Positions 24,936-36,345 of a stretch of 64,000 nt of DNA are shown here, one piece after another; position 1 is the first letter of the stretch, and every line of letters begins with the position of its first letter. The position numbers and the translations under genes are program-made. This DNA is from Anthoceros angustus. Its lineage: Eukaryota; Streptophyta; Anthocerotopsida; Anthocerotales; Anthocerotaceae. The notes beneath the pieces were generated by a model that was not told the DNA's origin, did no database searches, and saw only the letters and a list, made by a program, of their open reading frames with translations. The stretch spans positions 3,497,478 to 3,561,477 of the forward strand of contig MU008158.1 in assembly GCA_010909165.1 (NCBI GenBank). The letters run 5' to 3'.

Positions 24936-25624
24936 GGCTGGAATAAAATCCTTTAAAAAATAAGCGGCGATGCGCGTGGCGGTTAAGCGCCTGTGCGTGT
25001 GCCATGCGGCCCGTCAGCGTGGTAGCGCCACCAATTTGCGCCTGCCTTGGCTGCCGGTTGTCCGCCTCAATCTGCAGTAGCGGCGCATGTAACCTGCGAT
25101 CGCTCTGCGCCTCCAATTTCCCGCGCGCTTTCTGCGCGCGCTGCTCCTCTACAACGCCCGCTGCTGCATCTACAAGAATCAAGGATACCATAATAGAAAT
25201 CAAGGATTTGGGTCGATGTGAAGTCCATCCTGCTACGGTTCCAAATCACAATTGTGTCTTGTTTGCAGCACGCCCACTTCGCCTTTGAAACGCGATTGCA
25301 AATGGCCAGCAGCACCCTTGAATTGTGAATAGCAGGCTACAGGATCACAGCGGTGCGGGCACCTTCGGGTTGCATCTCCAAATCACAAGTAGCTCCTTCA
25401 TATTGTGACAGTTGACAGCCAGCAATTTCAACGACCTAGGTGTCTCCCCGTCGTGTTGCAACCCCCCATTATCTCTTTTCCACGTTGCTCTATGTGCTTC
25501 AATGTTTGCTATTTTGCCTTATTAGAGGCAAATGGGATGTGTTCCCCTCTTCCATTTTTTTTTTTTTTTAGAGAAGCATAGCTACCCCATGAGGATTAGC
25601 TACATGGGGTATGAGCAGAATCAA
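24936..25624. other. retroelement leader or SINE body, no gene
   Basis: Contains GCGC-rich stretches around 25070-25170 and a T-run at about 25556-25570. No coding motif was recognised. Confidence 0.4.
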
Positions 25625-25636
25625 GGCTCTGATACC
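25625..25636 (-). promoter_or_regulatory. primer-binding site (tRNA-iMet type) of a minus-strand copia element
   Basis: On the minus strand this reads GGTATCAGAGCC, the usual plant copia/gypsy primer-binding site complementary to the 3' end of initiator methionine tRNA. It is followed downstream by the minus-strand copia gag (24783). The LTR would lie to its right, at about 25640-25900, an AT-rich stretch with no gene. Confidence 0.6.
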
Positions 25637-25917
25637 GTAAAGAAGTTGGTAGCCTAGGATCGCATGTGTGAAGATCGTGCAAGAGGTAAGCAAGAGGGAC
25701 AAGAGCAAGTTGGAATCGAAAGATGATACAAATTACACACAAAGAAAGGGTCTTATAAAAAAACGGTTATTGACGGTAATTAATTAACGAATAATAAAAC
25801 TAAACCTAATTTAATTGTAACTGAAATCACCATTATGTTTTAACACATATCTATTCCAAAATAAGCTATATTCCATTACTCTATGCTCCAGGGCTAGGGC
25901 GGCCATGCTCCTTTTTT

Positions 25918-26411
25918 CCTCGCTCCCTAAGGTTGGGCTTGCGGCCTCCAGGCCTCCCTCTTAGAGAAGCACTATGGGCAGGCGCAGCGGGCCCTTCTCC
26001 AAGATTCCTCTATTATAGAGCCCTCTCGGGCTTGCCTTCACTCTTGCTCGAGGAAGGGCGTAGGTTCCTAGCTTCTAATACAACCCTCCATCTAGGCGTT
26101 CTACATCGCACCCGCAACTTTTTCCACCACGATGCATTTCCGTCTGGGGTTGGTCCAACCATTAGCCTCGCTCCCTAAGGTTGGGCTTGCGGCCTCGTGC
26201 CTCCCTCTTAGAGAAGCACTATGGGCGGTAGCAGGGCCCTTCTCCAAGATTCCTCTATTATAGAGCCCTCTCGGGCTTGCCTTCACTCTTGCTCGAGGAA
26301 GGGCGTAGGTTCCTAGCTTCTAATACAACCCTCCATCTAGGCGTTCTACATCGCACCCGCAACTTTTTCCACCACGATGCATTTCCGTCTGGGGTTGGTC
26401 CAACCATTAGC
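25918..26411. repeat. tandem duplication, unit about 250 bp
   Basis: The segment from 'ctcgctccctaaggttgggc' to 'ggtccaaccattagcc' is present twice in direct tandem (about 25918-26167 and 26168-26411), with one 5-6 bp difference. It lies within non-LTR retrotransposon sequence just upstream of the CCHC region. Confidence 0.9.
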
Positions 26412-26757
26412 CTGCTTTCTCCTGACATGCAGTTGTAGGGCCCCCCTTGACGCCTCTGGGACCCACCTAGCCTATTGTCCCACTGGTGGACAGCGCATTG
26501 GTACTCACGACGCCCTCCGGAATGTCATGTTCTCAGTGGCTAAGCAGAGAGGGTTCTTTCCGTACAGAGAGCGCCCTTATACCCTCCTCAACATGATTTC
26601 TCTCCGGGCTGATTTAGTTTTGATACGGGGGGACCAGGTATTTGTGGTTGATGTGGTGGTTACGGACCCTACACGAAACAGTGTTTGTGAGCATGGCGGA
26701 ATCCGCACAGCAGTTGGAACAGGTCCCGGGCAATGCAACAAACCTGCGTCGTTGTAA
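26377..26757 (+). pseudogene. non-LTR retrotransposon C-terminus: CCHC knuckle plus restriction-like endonuclease
   Basis: 126 aa reading MHFRLGLVQPLA, then the knuckle CSCRAPLDASGTHLAYC (C-x-C-x9-H-x3-C), HDALRNVMFSVAKQ, RADLVLIRGDQVFVVDVVVTD. The R-x-D...D-V-V-x-D pattern after a CCHC knuckle is that of the restriction-enzyme-like (PD-D/E-x-K) endonuclease found at the C-terminus of R2/R4-type non-LTR elements, rather than the APE endonuclease of the L1 elements usual in plants. The family assignment is by motif only. Confidence 0.7.
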
Positions 26758-27425
26758 GTTGCTTGGCCAGGCAGGTGAGTATGCTCGCGCTGCCAGGGCT
26801 CTTCGACCCCTCCCCCTGGCCCCCGCTTGTGAAGAGACCATCGTTGCCCTCTGTGCCCTTCATCCAGCACCCAAGGATGCCATCCCCCAGACATATCCGA
26901 CTATGTCCTGGAGGATCCCTTCTCCTTGGATCGAGCAGCTTTTGCTCTGGCACTCTCTACGACCCCACGTCTTTCATCTGCCAGGTTGTCAGCAATGGTG
27001 CTTGAACACCTCAGGGACCTTTTTCTCCCCGAAGATCCATCTAGTGGCTTCCCAAAGCTTTTTTCTCTGGCTGCTGCAGTGGCTCGGGGTGAGACGCCTC
27101 ACTGGATTTCCCATGTTCTTGCAGCTAGCATGCTTGTCGCTATGGACAAGCCAGCCCCATGCTCGGGCGTGCGCCCACTCGCGGTCGGGGAAGCCTTCAT
27201 GCGGCTTCTCAGCCGCACTATTGCCCTTCAATGTCGCTCCCTTCTCCAGCAGCACCTCAACCCCCTTCAATTTGGCATTGCCACTCCGGGGGGCTGCGAA
27301 TCTGTGGTGCTTGGAGTGAAGGCATGCCTTGATACCCATCCGGAGTGGGTGGTCTTACAGGTTGATATCGAGAACGCCTTCAATACCATTTCCAGGAGCG
27401 TCATCTTCCATGTGGTGGATCCCTA
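26758..27425 (+). pseudogene. non-LTR reverse transcriptase, N-terminal half (5' part of split RT)
   Basis: RRCKLLGQAGEYARAARAL is followed, with frame changes, by the RT domain: VAMDKPAPCSGVRPLAVGEA, QFGIATPGGCESVVLGVKAC and motif A VLQVDIENAFNTISR. The reading is cut off at about 27425, where a minus-strand copia fragment begins. The rest of the RT resumes at about 40030. Together they are one ancient RT interrupted by about 12.6 kb of nested insertions. The order C-terminus (26.4 kb) then N-terminus (26.8 kb) implies two adjacent copies or a rearrangement. Confidence 0.8.
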
Positions 27426-27593
27426 TACATCTGTGGGTTGGATAGCTGGCTAAGGTATTTGTGGCTAGCGTGCCCTACACGGCAGTGCCATAGTAGGGTC
27501 TCAGATGGTGAGATAGGATGGTTTGTGGTGTGGAGCTCGTCTATAGAGATGTCGAGACGATACAGCCCTTGTAGTAGAGTACCCCTGCCTAAG
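27426..27593 (-). pseudogene. Ty1/copia fragment, gag-pre-integrase part (left of the transposon)
   Basis: On the minus strand LGRGTLLQGLYRLDI then LLWHCRVGHASHKYLSQLSN is the copia GAG-pre-integrase domain (H-C...R-x-G-H). It continues exactly in frame from the copia protease fragment at 39103-40020 once the 27594-39102 element and one TAAG copy are removed. Confidence 0.85.
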
Positions 27594-27619
27594 AACAAGG
27601 TCTCCTAAGAAGTAGAGAC
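27594..27619 (+). repeat. left terminal inverted repeat
   Basis: 26 bp, perfect reverse complement of 39077-39102. It contains its own small inverted repeat GTCTC...GAGAC. The target duplication TAAG lies immediately outside. Confidence 0.95.
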
Positions 27620-29642
27620 AGGCTCCACTTTTTAGAGACCGAGGTCGTTTAGGCCAACTGTGACCTCTAAAATGAAAACGGAACCCTCTTTTAAGGGTTT
27701 GCCCCCAAACAAGACCCAAAAACACACTCTTCGATGGGCCCACCTTTGTGAAAAGCACCTTTTACTGGTTCCTCATGCCAACGGACCCTGCTCGAAGCTC
27801 CTTGGGATTGAACCTGGTTGAAAAAAAAAGCCTTTTTCGCTGTTTTTTAACGAAATCCAGCCACATCGGGCAATTTATTTTAATCGGCACATTTGTACCG
27901 TTAGTAATCAATATATGCCTCGTTCCAAACCCGCCCTTGACCAACAATAATGACTGAAGGCTATTTTATACATCGGTTCAGGCAAGCTGTACACGCTGCC
28001 AATGCTATTTAAAAAAAATCGTGTTCCAAGGAACCGACTCGAATTTGAGTATAAATATCCTAGTAATTTCAAACCAACATATCCACTTGTACACACTCGG
28101 AATCGTATGGAATAGAAAACGCAAGGAGCAAGGGAAGTAATATCCGTTTCGTGGCTGCGTGCCGGACGTCCGCGCCACGACCCTCCTCTTGCCTTCGGAA
28201 AGACTTACTTATCCACGGTAAGCGCCGTTCACGCTGTCTCACATCTGCGATAAGCAACCCGTCTAATGGACGAAGATGATAAGTATCGAATGCATGGTGA
28301 TCCAAACATCCCAAGCTAACCTCACACACAATCCGAGAGAGGCGTGAACATAACAGTCCATGGAGCTCCTTGAGCTCACCCTCAACTCATCCCACATAAC
28401 TAAGAAAGTTCCTATGTGAACAAAAGGAAAGCTTTAAAATGTCTCATGTGCCTACCCAAAACTTATCCAAAATCCTAATCTCTGTACACCTCCCGTCCAC
28501 GAACACCGATGCATACACCAATGCACTTGTCACTCATCATGCACAAGACCAAGCTGCGCAAGCATACAAAGGCATCCGGAGGAGGAAAAACGCGGCATGC
28601 ATGTGGCACGTTAACTGGCTCGTCTTCACGGAAGCTCCTTCCACGCTGCTGCTTTGGCGGCGCACTGCCATCACAAGGGCCAGCTCCCTCGCCGCCGCCT
28701 CGCAGACCACCGCATCTTGACCTCCTTCTCCTCTGGGAAAGCTCCGATTTTCAGCCTTCAACTGCGGTAGGGCACAGGCTGCGAAGGCTCCTCTTCTGCC
28801 GTCGGCTCCTCCACCATCATGGGACACGAGAGATATCTCGCGGTTCCTCATCTCGGGTTCTCAGGAGGTGTCCACTCCCCTCAGGCTCGCGCACAAGAAC
28901 TCGGATCCCACCTCCCCTTGAAAACCAAGCGGCGTTCGGGGATGGCAGGTGCCACACAGCGAGGTTTCCTCCAGGCAGGAGGATTCCTCCTCTTGCCGGC
29001 CTGCGCACTGCGTCGAGGACCTCCTCAGCCCTCTTTGCTGGATGTCCCGATCACGGGGGGTATCTGAACCACTCCTCGTCCTCATTATTCACGGTGCAAC
29101 CTCTGCAAGCACGAACACCAAACACACGAAAAGCACGATGGCGCCTCGGTTCCTCGATTACATGCGGTGATAGTGGGCTCGGCACCTCCGCCATAACGCC
29201 ATGATTCCGGGCTACCAATAGCAACTAGGATGGCCAACGGTGAGTACCGAGGCGAAGCGGTAGTGGAGGAAAAGGCAATTGCAACATGCCATGTGTGCAA
29301 CTCCCATGCACTCACGGATTGCGGAAAAGCGTGCCTTGCACCACTCGTCTTCTTGTCGTTATGCGCGCGTCGCTTGCTGAACAAGCCCCTTCTGGATTTA
29401 TTACCCGCAACCGCCTCACCTCCAGTGACGCGCGGAGCAGCGATCCACACTCAAGCATAAACCGGCGTAAGGTGGGCGGGAACATGGGAAGTAATTGGAG
29501 AGTAGGAGGAGAGTAAGGGAGAACCACCGGTTTGGGGTTTAATCAACCTCCCTTCACACCAGCTCCCCTCTGCATCCAAAGCGCCGAGCCGAACCACAGT
29601 GGTTTCCCGTTCCCGAACCACGATCGGGGTTCCCCGTTCCCA
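27620..29642. other. left internal flank of the transposon, no recognised gene
   Basis: Non-coding as far as I can see. Several open frames of 60-230 aa on both strands have no motif. A hairpin lies at 28149-28180, with arms TCGTGGC/GCCACGA around CCGGACGTCCG. Confidence 0.45.
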
Positions 29643-32600
29643 TCAAGCGCCAAACAAGCTATACTGGTGAACAGGAATCATGCCTTCCATACATTGAGAA
29701 CCAACAAACAACCGGACATCCGGTCCAGCATCAACCGTGACAAAAACCCGCCCGTCCGGTGCACCTTCAACCGGACAAAAACCTTTGGTTACATCCTTGC
29801 TAAGTCGTATGCGAGACTTCATGACTCTATCCTGGCCAACCTCAAAATTTAGAATCCTGGGTGGGTTGCGATCTGGCTCCTCACCAGAGTCCACACCTTC
29901 AAGCAAGTCCACCAAATAATCAACGGATGCATCAGAAGATTCAACATTGTCGAGATCATCGGAATCAATCCGTTCGTCACCACTTCCTGCAGTATCAACC
30001 GGAGGAAGCAAAGCAAGTTCCTCACTTGGCTCCGCTCGAAGCTCAAAGATCTTTCTCTTCAACATTTCCACTGTGTCTTTGCTCAAAGTCCTGTTCCTCG
30101 TTAGCTCAAAATCATAACCCATAATTGTTGTCTCCATTAGATTGATGGGTTGCACATGCCTCTTCAAAGGGTTCCGCCGTCTCCCTTTCCTCCGGCCTGC
30201 TGTTGGGGTGCATGGCACCCACTCTTCCGAGTACCTTCCGTCCTGCATTTTGGTTTTTGATCGCCACCAATGCACTTGTGCTATCAGTTCAACACCATCA
30301 TGGTCAATCGCCACAACCTTACCCGGCCCGAAAGGGGCCCTCGGGTCATCCTGTCTGCAAGCATCATGCCCGCTTCAATCTACGCAATAGACCCTCTGTC
30401 TTTATTGTTCAGACGTTGTCGTCTAGCGATGATCTGTGTGCACCTGTGTAAATCTCTCGCTCTTGTCCGAATATGCGTCTTGCTAATGCAGCATCTACTA
30501 CCACTTCATCTGGATCTTGGTTCGGTGCTGCTCTCCTCTATTATACCATGTCCATGCGGTTTCCGGTGGAGGAGAGCACCGAGGCTACCACACCCGCTAT
30601 TGCTAGTTGCTCCTCCCGAGCTTCCCACCAACGAGTTGTTGATCATTAAAACATCATCGGCGTTTTAAACGCTGCCTATTGTCCTCCACTCCCGACATTA
30701 CTGGCGGTGCATGTTCCTTTTGCCCTTTGCCTTTCGCCCTCACATGCAATGGCACCAGCTCACGCCACAATCTCCCTCTCGGTACTCCATCCAGTGCACA
30801 CCACCATCCGGGGTCCAGTGCTGTGGAAAATTGCTTGCACCTCAACAGCATAACATACTGTGACTAGGCAACTCTTCTCGAGTTATCTTAAAGCGATGTT
30901 GAAAGTGATTGTCGATGTTGAGGACCACCGGTGGCCACGATATTTCTTGAAGTCGGCACTTCCTTCATGAGGAAGACATTCGGTGATGGAGTATCGCTCT
31001 CTGCGGGCAAGCGATCGGCTCACGGCAAGGTGTAGGCCTCCTTTAGATTACTGGCAAAAAAGCGGAGAACATTTGATCAATCGATCATGGGTATGGCCAA
31101 CAATTAAAAGCCCACTTTAACCTTCTTGAAAATACCCTTGGACACTAACATCGCTGTCGCCAACACCTCTTGATTCTTATTACGGGCAGATTGTCCATCC
31201 GGAGGTATAGAATTTTAGGCAAGTGGCCTTCCCAATTATTAATAACATGCTGGACCACTATTGTCCCGTTGGGATCATTAGAATATTGGGAAGCTTAGGT
31301 ACAAGTCCGCATGTATTTGCTAAACACCAAAACCCCAAGCACATGAAGCAGACAAGGGCTGCATTATCGACATCCTTGGGCACTCTACGGAAATGAGGCA
31401 ACTCAGTTTTTTTTTAATCCATACCATCTATCGCCATTCCAATGTACTTGGTCGGTTGAGCCATACACTTGCCGCGATGCTTCGCCATCTTCGCCCGCTC
31501 CTTCTATTGTTGATCGCGGTGGTAATTAAGGAGCTCTCGGTGTCTATATGCACATACAAGGCAGGCGCACCATGAGTACAAGTCCGGGGTCGAAGGCAAA
31601 GCGTTCCTTGGGATGCAGGAAGAGCAAATATTTGTACAAAACCCTAAAACGGGCTTTGGGTTGCCCATAAAGGACAGCTGCCAATCACCGGACATCCCGT
31701 TGTCTAACCACATATCTAAGATGGATGCACGGCCTTCACCTTGCTCTATGGTTCCGCATTTTTATTTTCGCTTTCTCGACATATTGAAAAACGGTTGCAT
31801 CGTGGATTCTTCACCGACCGAAAGTGGCGTATCCACACTTGAAAATAGTAACATACATGTGTGGTAATTGTTCTAGCTTTGTTGCAGCATACTCTATGAA
31901 AATCTCCTCCTTTGTGAATGTATCGTGATTGAATACTTCTCATTGGGTAGTCTCTCCACATTTCCTTTGAAAATGTATCCATCCACATCACGACTTGTAG
32001 ACCATATGAAGTTGGGATTCTTCCAAGCCTTGCCTCGACAAACTGGTTCCCTTTTGTACTCGGGTTTGAGCATTCCGTACATGATGCTCCAATGCGACGT
32101 GAACACCCGACATATCGGAACCTTCCCATGTGGTACCTTGTTCACCCATCCGGTCACCACACCCGTTTCCTCGTCCTCCACCATATCAATAAGGTCTTGT
32201 AAATCTTCCCTCCCTTGCGTCATGGAAAAAGGACACACGGATCGACTTGAGTTTGCCACTTCCCCCGGCCGGCCTAAGCACTTTTCCCGTGCGCCTTCAG
32301 TGCATAGCGTCCGATTACGGTGCTGCCCGTGATCGGCCTCTTAACTGCGCGGTTCTTGGTGGAACACACCGCCACGGAATGCAACTCCAGCCCTTTAGAC
32401 TTAGGATTAGCGGGAGGCAGCATTTCGGCAAATGTAACCCGTGGTCGGTGATTTCACATCTCGAAACGTGCAATTGGGTCGCGTGCGGATGTGATCTCGT
32501 GTCCTTCCTCTACTAGTGCCTTCGAGACCCACCGGTGCATATTGCAATCCAAAATCCACGATCTCATGCACAATCTCACCACAATCAGGAGACTCGGATA

Positions 32601-33263
32601 CTCTCGATTGAGAATCCGTCTTTGTTCTCATGAGTGGTTCCACAGTGTGACGAGGTTGATAGTACTCTGCGACGCACAAAATGGGTTTGTTGTTGGCGCC
32701 ACCTTGTCTCGGTGGCGCCGGAGAAATCCGCTTGCGGACTTGGATCGAGCAGAACATCCGGCCAATTTCTTCGCTCTGGTGACTTGAACAAACCGGGTAC
32801 AGTGCGGCGGTCGAGGCGGGCCCAGTTGCGTCGGTCGGATGTGGATATCGAGGCCTCTCCGGATATGGGCCGGGGCCACCCGGTCCACATGGGCGCGATT
32901 TCTTCTTGATCCCTTTGGCCCGTTCGTGTCCATCCGAGGATCAAACAAGAGCAAATCTCCATCGCTTGCGGCCACGTCCGATGTATCACCCTGCAGTCCG
33001 TTTCATCTAAGGCCATGTCGTGCTCGTTCCGCTCCGTGCTGCGGGCAAGCCATCACCGGACGTCCGGGGTTCAACTCGGTGATGCAAGCAATGTCTACTA
33101 AGATGGAATCGACACGGTCGAGGTCGTCGACATGGAAGTCTGTCGAGGCCACCGCCAAGTCCACTATCTCGGACTCGGACACATGTCCGAGATGCATCAT
33201 TGGAACTATTACATCGTTTACCAAATCAAAGAACTCCTCCTCTGCGCTTAGGTCGTTAGCCAT
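29643..33263 (-). pseudogene. DUF7869-like protein, candidate transposase, decayed
   Basis: Read on the minus strand. The C-terminal part (30314-29643) is open for 223 aa: VHWWRSKTKMQDGRYSEEW, then a basic stretch and MGYDFELTRNRTLSKDTVEM, aligning with the end of the better copy at 62337-63686 (VHWYRTEHTDAYEGRYVEEY, LYYGFSLNSRKHLYAIDKK). Between about 31225 and 31000 lies a frameshifted core, LPKILYLRMDN, RNKNQEVLATAM, GIFKKVKVGF, LIVGHTHDR, again matching the other copy (LPKVLYLQLDN, RENKNQLLFAYL, VGHTHDQID). Upstream open pieces (32259-31894 and 33263-33003, start MANDLSAEEEFF) probably belong to its N-terminal part. Conserved D-N, N-K-N and H-T-H-x-x-I-D residues could form an RNase H-like active site; that role is inference. 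Confidence 0.6.
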
Positions 33264-33961
33264 CGCGTGCTACCGAGACAAGCCAGCGGTGATGGTCGCA
33301 ATGTGCTCGAGTCGAAGACACGCATAGCAGTCGGGGTTTCTAAGATGTGACTACTAAATATCTCGGATCTTTGGACCGCAATGACCAAGCGTCGATAAAC
33401 ACGGATGTGAGATTTATGACTCATCTCATAAGCGAAGACCGTTAAATGCCACAAATGATTGCCATGATCGAGGGCGTCGGATGTTATGCAATGGCGATTT
33501 TATTGGCAAAACCGAATATTGTGGAAGTATCTTGTATTCCTTGTTGTGACAGTTGAGCCGACCGGCTAAACTTGGCAAAATGCGCCACCACCGCTGCAAT
33601 TTACTGTCTGTGATTCATGCGAGTCTGCACATGCGATCGCGATCTAGTTGCCATGAGCCATCATGCGATGCCTATTGCGGAAGAATGAATTTGGCGCCAA
33701 AATGGATTAAATCTGGCGGGTATAGAGGCACATTCTCATAGTATTGTTGTCCATGCGAGAACCATAGGAGTGTGACTGGCGGGGTGGTACATCGTCCTGA
33801 AGTTGGTGTCGCTGCCGGACATCGGGGTCGACAGGTGGAGAGGTTGTTTCTTGCTCTTGATTCACCATTGCATTCCCGATTAGGTGCTCATAGACCCTTG
33901 AGCAGTGACCAGCTGCTTGCTCAATTTGTACAGATGGCCCCTCTAAAGAAGAAGCGGAACA

Positions 33962-36345
33962 ATGCTCCTGATGGAGAAGGAGTGCGGTGGCGGACAAAAA
34001 GCACGGCGTAAGGCGTTGATTCGAGCCGGATGGAAGCGCTACGAGTCGAGACCAAGACCCCGGCATGCGAGAACCAGCGGTAGTGACCCGCCCACCACAT
34101 CAACTCCAACGAGCATCGTTTCAAAGTCCTTACAAGGCGGAAATCGATATGTTGAGAAAGTTGTTTATGGAGCACTCTCCGTTCGACATCTCGGACAAGA
34201 CACGGGCGTGCGGCGTCCTGCAGCCAATTGGTGTATGTGTACATTATGGGTGCACCACGGTCCGATTCAAAGTCTTCATGTCCGGGCGATTACATTCACG
34301 CGATTCGTTGAGAAGAATGACCAGTTACGTAATTTTCCTGCACCGAAGAGGCGACCGACAAACGACCCCAATGTCGTTCGCGTCTACTCGGTGCGATCAA
34401 GACTTTTGACCATGTCTTGCCGGTAGGAGGTGTCCGTGAGGAACTGCTGCAGGGGTTGAGAGCCAATGATGGGTACATTGTGTTCCACAAGGTTATACAC
34501 CAAATTTGTTTAGAAGGAGTGAGGCAAACCGTTAGTGGAGCTAAAGCAGGCTCGACTTCCGGTCGCCACCCAGCTGTAGGCGCCCAAGGCCGGGGTGCAT
34601 CCGCCGGCCAGGATACTCACGATGGCGTGGCCGGTGCATGTGGACCGTACCAGCGTAGAAATGCATCTGCCGGTGCGAAGCAACCCACCAGTTCATCTGC
34701 CGCGAAGCAATTACCAGCTGCTGAGAAGCAACCAACAAGGGCATCTGCAAGGATGCAGCCCAGCAATGGAGAAGATGGTATGCTTACTACCAGTGCAAAT
34801 ATTGGGAAACAACCCACCAGTGCATACGCTGAGAAACAACCCAGCAATCCACTGCTTAGAAAGCATCCCAGGAATAAAGATTCTGCAAATGTTTTTGCGT
34901 TGGCTAACCGTCAGAGGTCATGGCGGTGAGCCCGGCGCATTCGTCTCATGTCACGAGCTGGTGATGCCCGGATGTGCCCGACCAGACCGGACGTCCGGGT
35001 TTTGAGCGGAGCCAGTGGACTTGGTGACCCCATGCGCATAACTCATCCGCGCAGCAAAGGGAAGGAAGCCTAAGATGCAGCGAGGACACGGGGGCGGTGA
35101 GGACAATGAGGCATTTCGGATGGTATTTTGCGGCGAGTCGGAAGGCGATCGGGATGCGAAGGTGGCTCTGCGACGAAGAGGAGAAGCTTGGCGGCCGGCG
35201 AAGAAGGCGATCTCGAGGTTCTCTCCCCATCCGTGATTGCTCACAGAGGTCTAAGTGTTGGATCGTAGAAGGGTACAAGCGAGTCCCCATCGGGGAAGTC
35301 TGCCAAGGGAAGGAAGAGGAGGAGCTTTTGTTGGCAAAGCAGTTCGAGCGGGTGGTGCATGACAATGGGAAAGCCAAGAAATCAAAGGGGAAACAAGGGA
35401 AGCCTGCAATTGTGGAGGAGAACGAAGAAGAAGAGGAGGATGAACCGCTGCCCAGGTTTGTGGAGAAAGCTAAGGACAGCGCGGTCGCTCGACGATGACA
35501 GGCTTGCTGCAATAAGAGCAGATGCAAACCGGGACGTAGAAAGGGACGGTATTGCTATCAAAAGAGTTTGGGAGTCTACTTTGAAGCTGCCAATCAAGTG
35601 TTGCAAACCACGGAGGAACTGTGGCCGAGGTGAGAAGCTGGATCTCGCTTGGGTGGAGGCTTTGATGCAAAAGATGAAACACATCCTGGGTGGGCGGTGT
35701 CTGCCAATGGTTGTGATAGTCGATCCTTCACGGTGTCTTGACAAAAGCAATTTCGGCGTTGAGAAGGTGGACCAAGGTGTGTACAGTTTTCGTCTTGGGG
35801 TAATCATTCTTTCGAGCAAGGTCCGTCTGTCTCATCTGCCGAAGGAAGAGTACAAGTGGATGGATGCATATGTCCTAGCTGGACTCACAGAGGACGAGAT
35901 GAGGATTGTAGCTACGGACCACAACACGATCGCAGATGCAAGAAAGACATTTACTTTCATGGACCGAGTACGTTACATTAGAAGTGAGTTGCTATCTAGG
36001 AGATCGAAAGGTTTGAAGTGCGACGTAGACTGGAAGCTGGATGTGTATGCGTGCCTGGGCAGGATCCCAAAGTGGGATGCAACAAAGCATGGCCCCAAGG
36101 TACAGTATCACAGGCTTGTGGACAACAGAACACCGGACTATTGTGTGGCAAAAGTTGATGAAGAAGTCTGGAGGTATGTGGACGAGATATTTGAGAAGTG
36201 GGAATGTAAGCAGTTACCGGAACAGGTGGATGCAGCCCGCGCCTTAGCAGCAAAACAGACAAAGGCCACGAGGAGGACACGGAACACACCTACAGTTGTG
36301 AGAGACCTTGTGGTCATTGAGGTTAAAGAAGCGGATGTGCAGTGA
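33962..36345 (+). pseudogene. plus-strand cargo gene: repetitive linker then ParB-like region, frameshifted
   Basis: Pieces in different frames read as one decayed gene. 33962-34409 gives a basic N-terminus (GGGQKARRKALIRAGWKRYE) and a helical piece (YKAEIDMLRKLFMEHSPFDI). 34417-34929 is a degenerate repeat with KQPTSAYAEKQPSN-like units. 35097-35498 is charged (EEEELLLAKQFERVV, acidic run). 35480-36345 holds LAAIRADANRDVERDGIAIK, WVEALMQKMKHI, CLPMVVIVDPSRC, VYSFRLGVIILSSKV, YVLAGLTEDEMRIVATDHN, FMDRVRYIRSELL. The order 'place-in-context value, VVxDP, then A-x-D-H-N' resembles ParB/Spo0J-type N-terminal domains, which in some genomes precede DNA methylases. The similarity is weak and by eye only. 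Confidence 0.45.
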
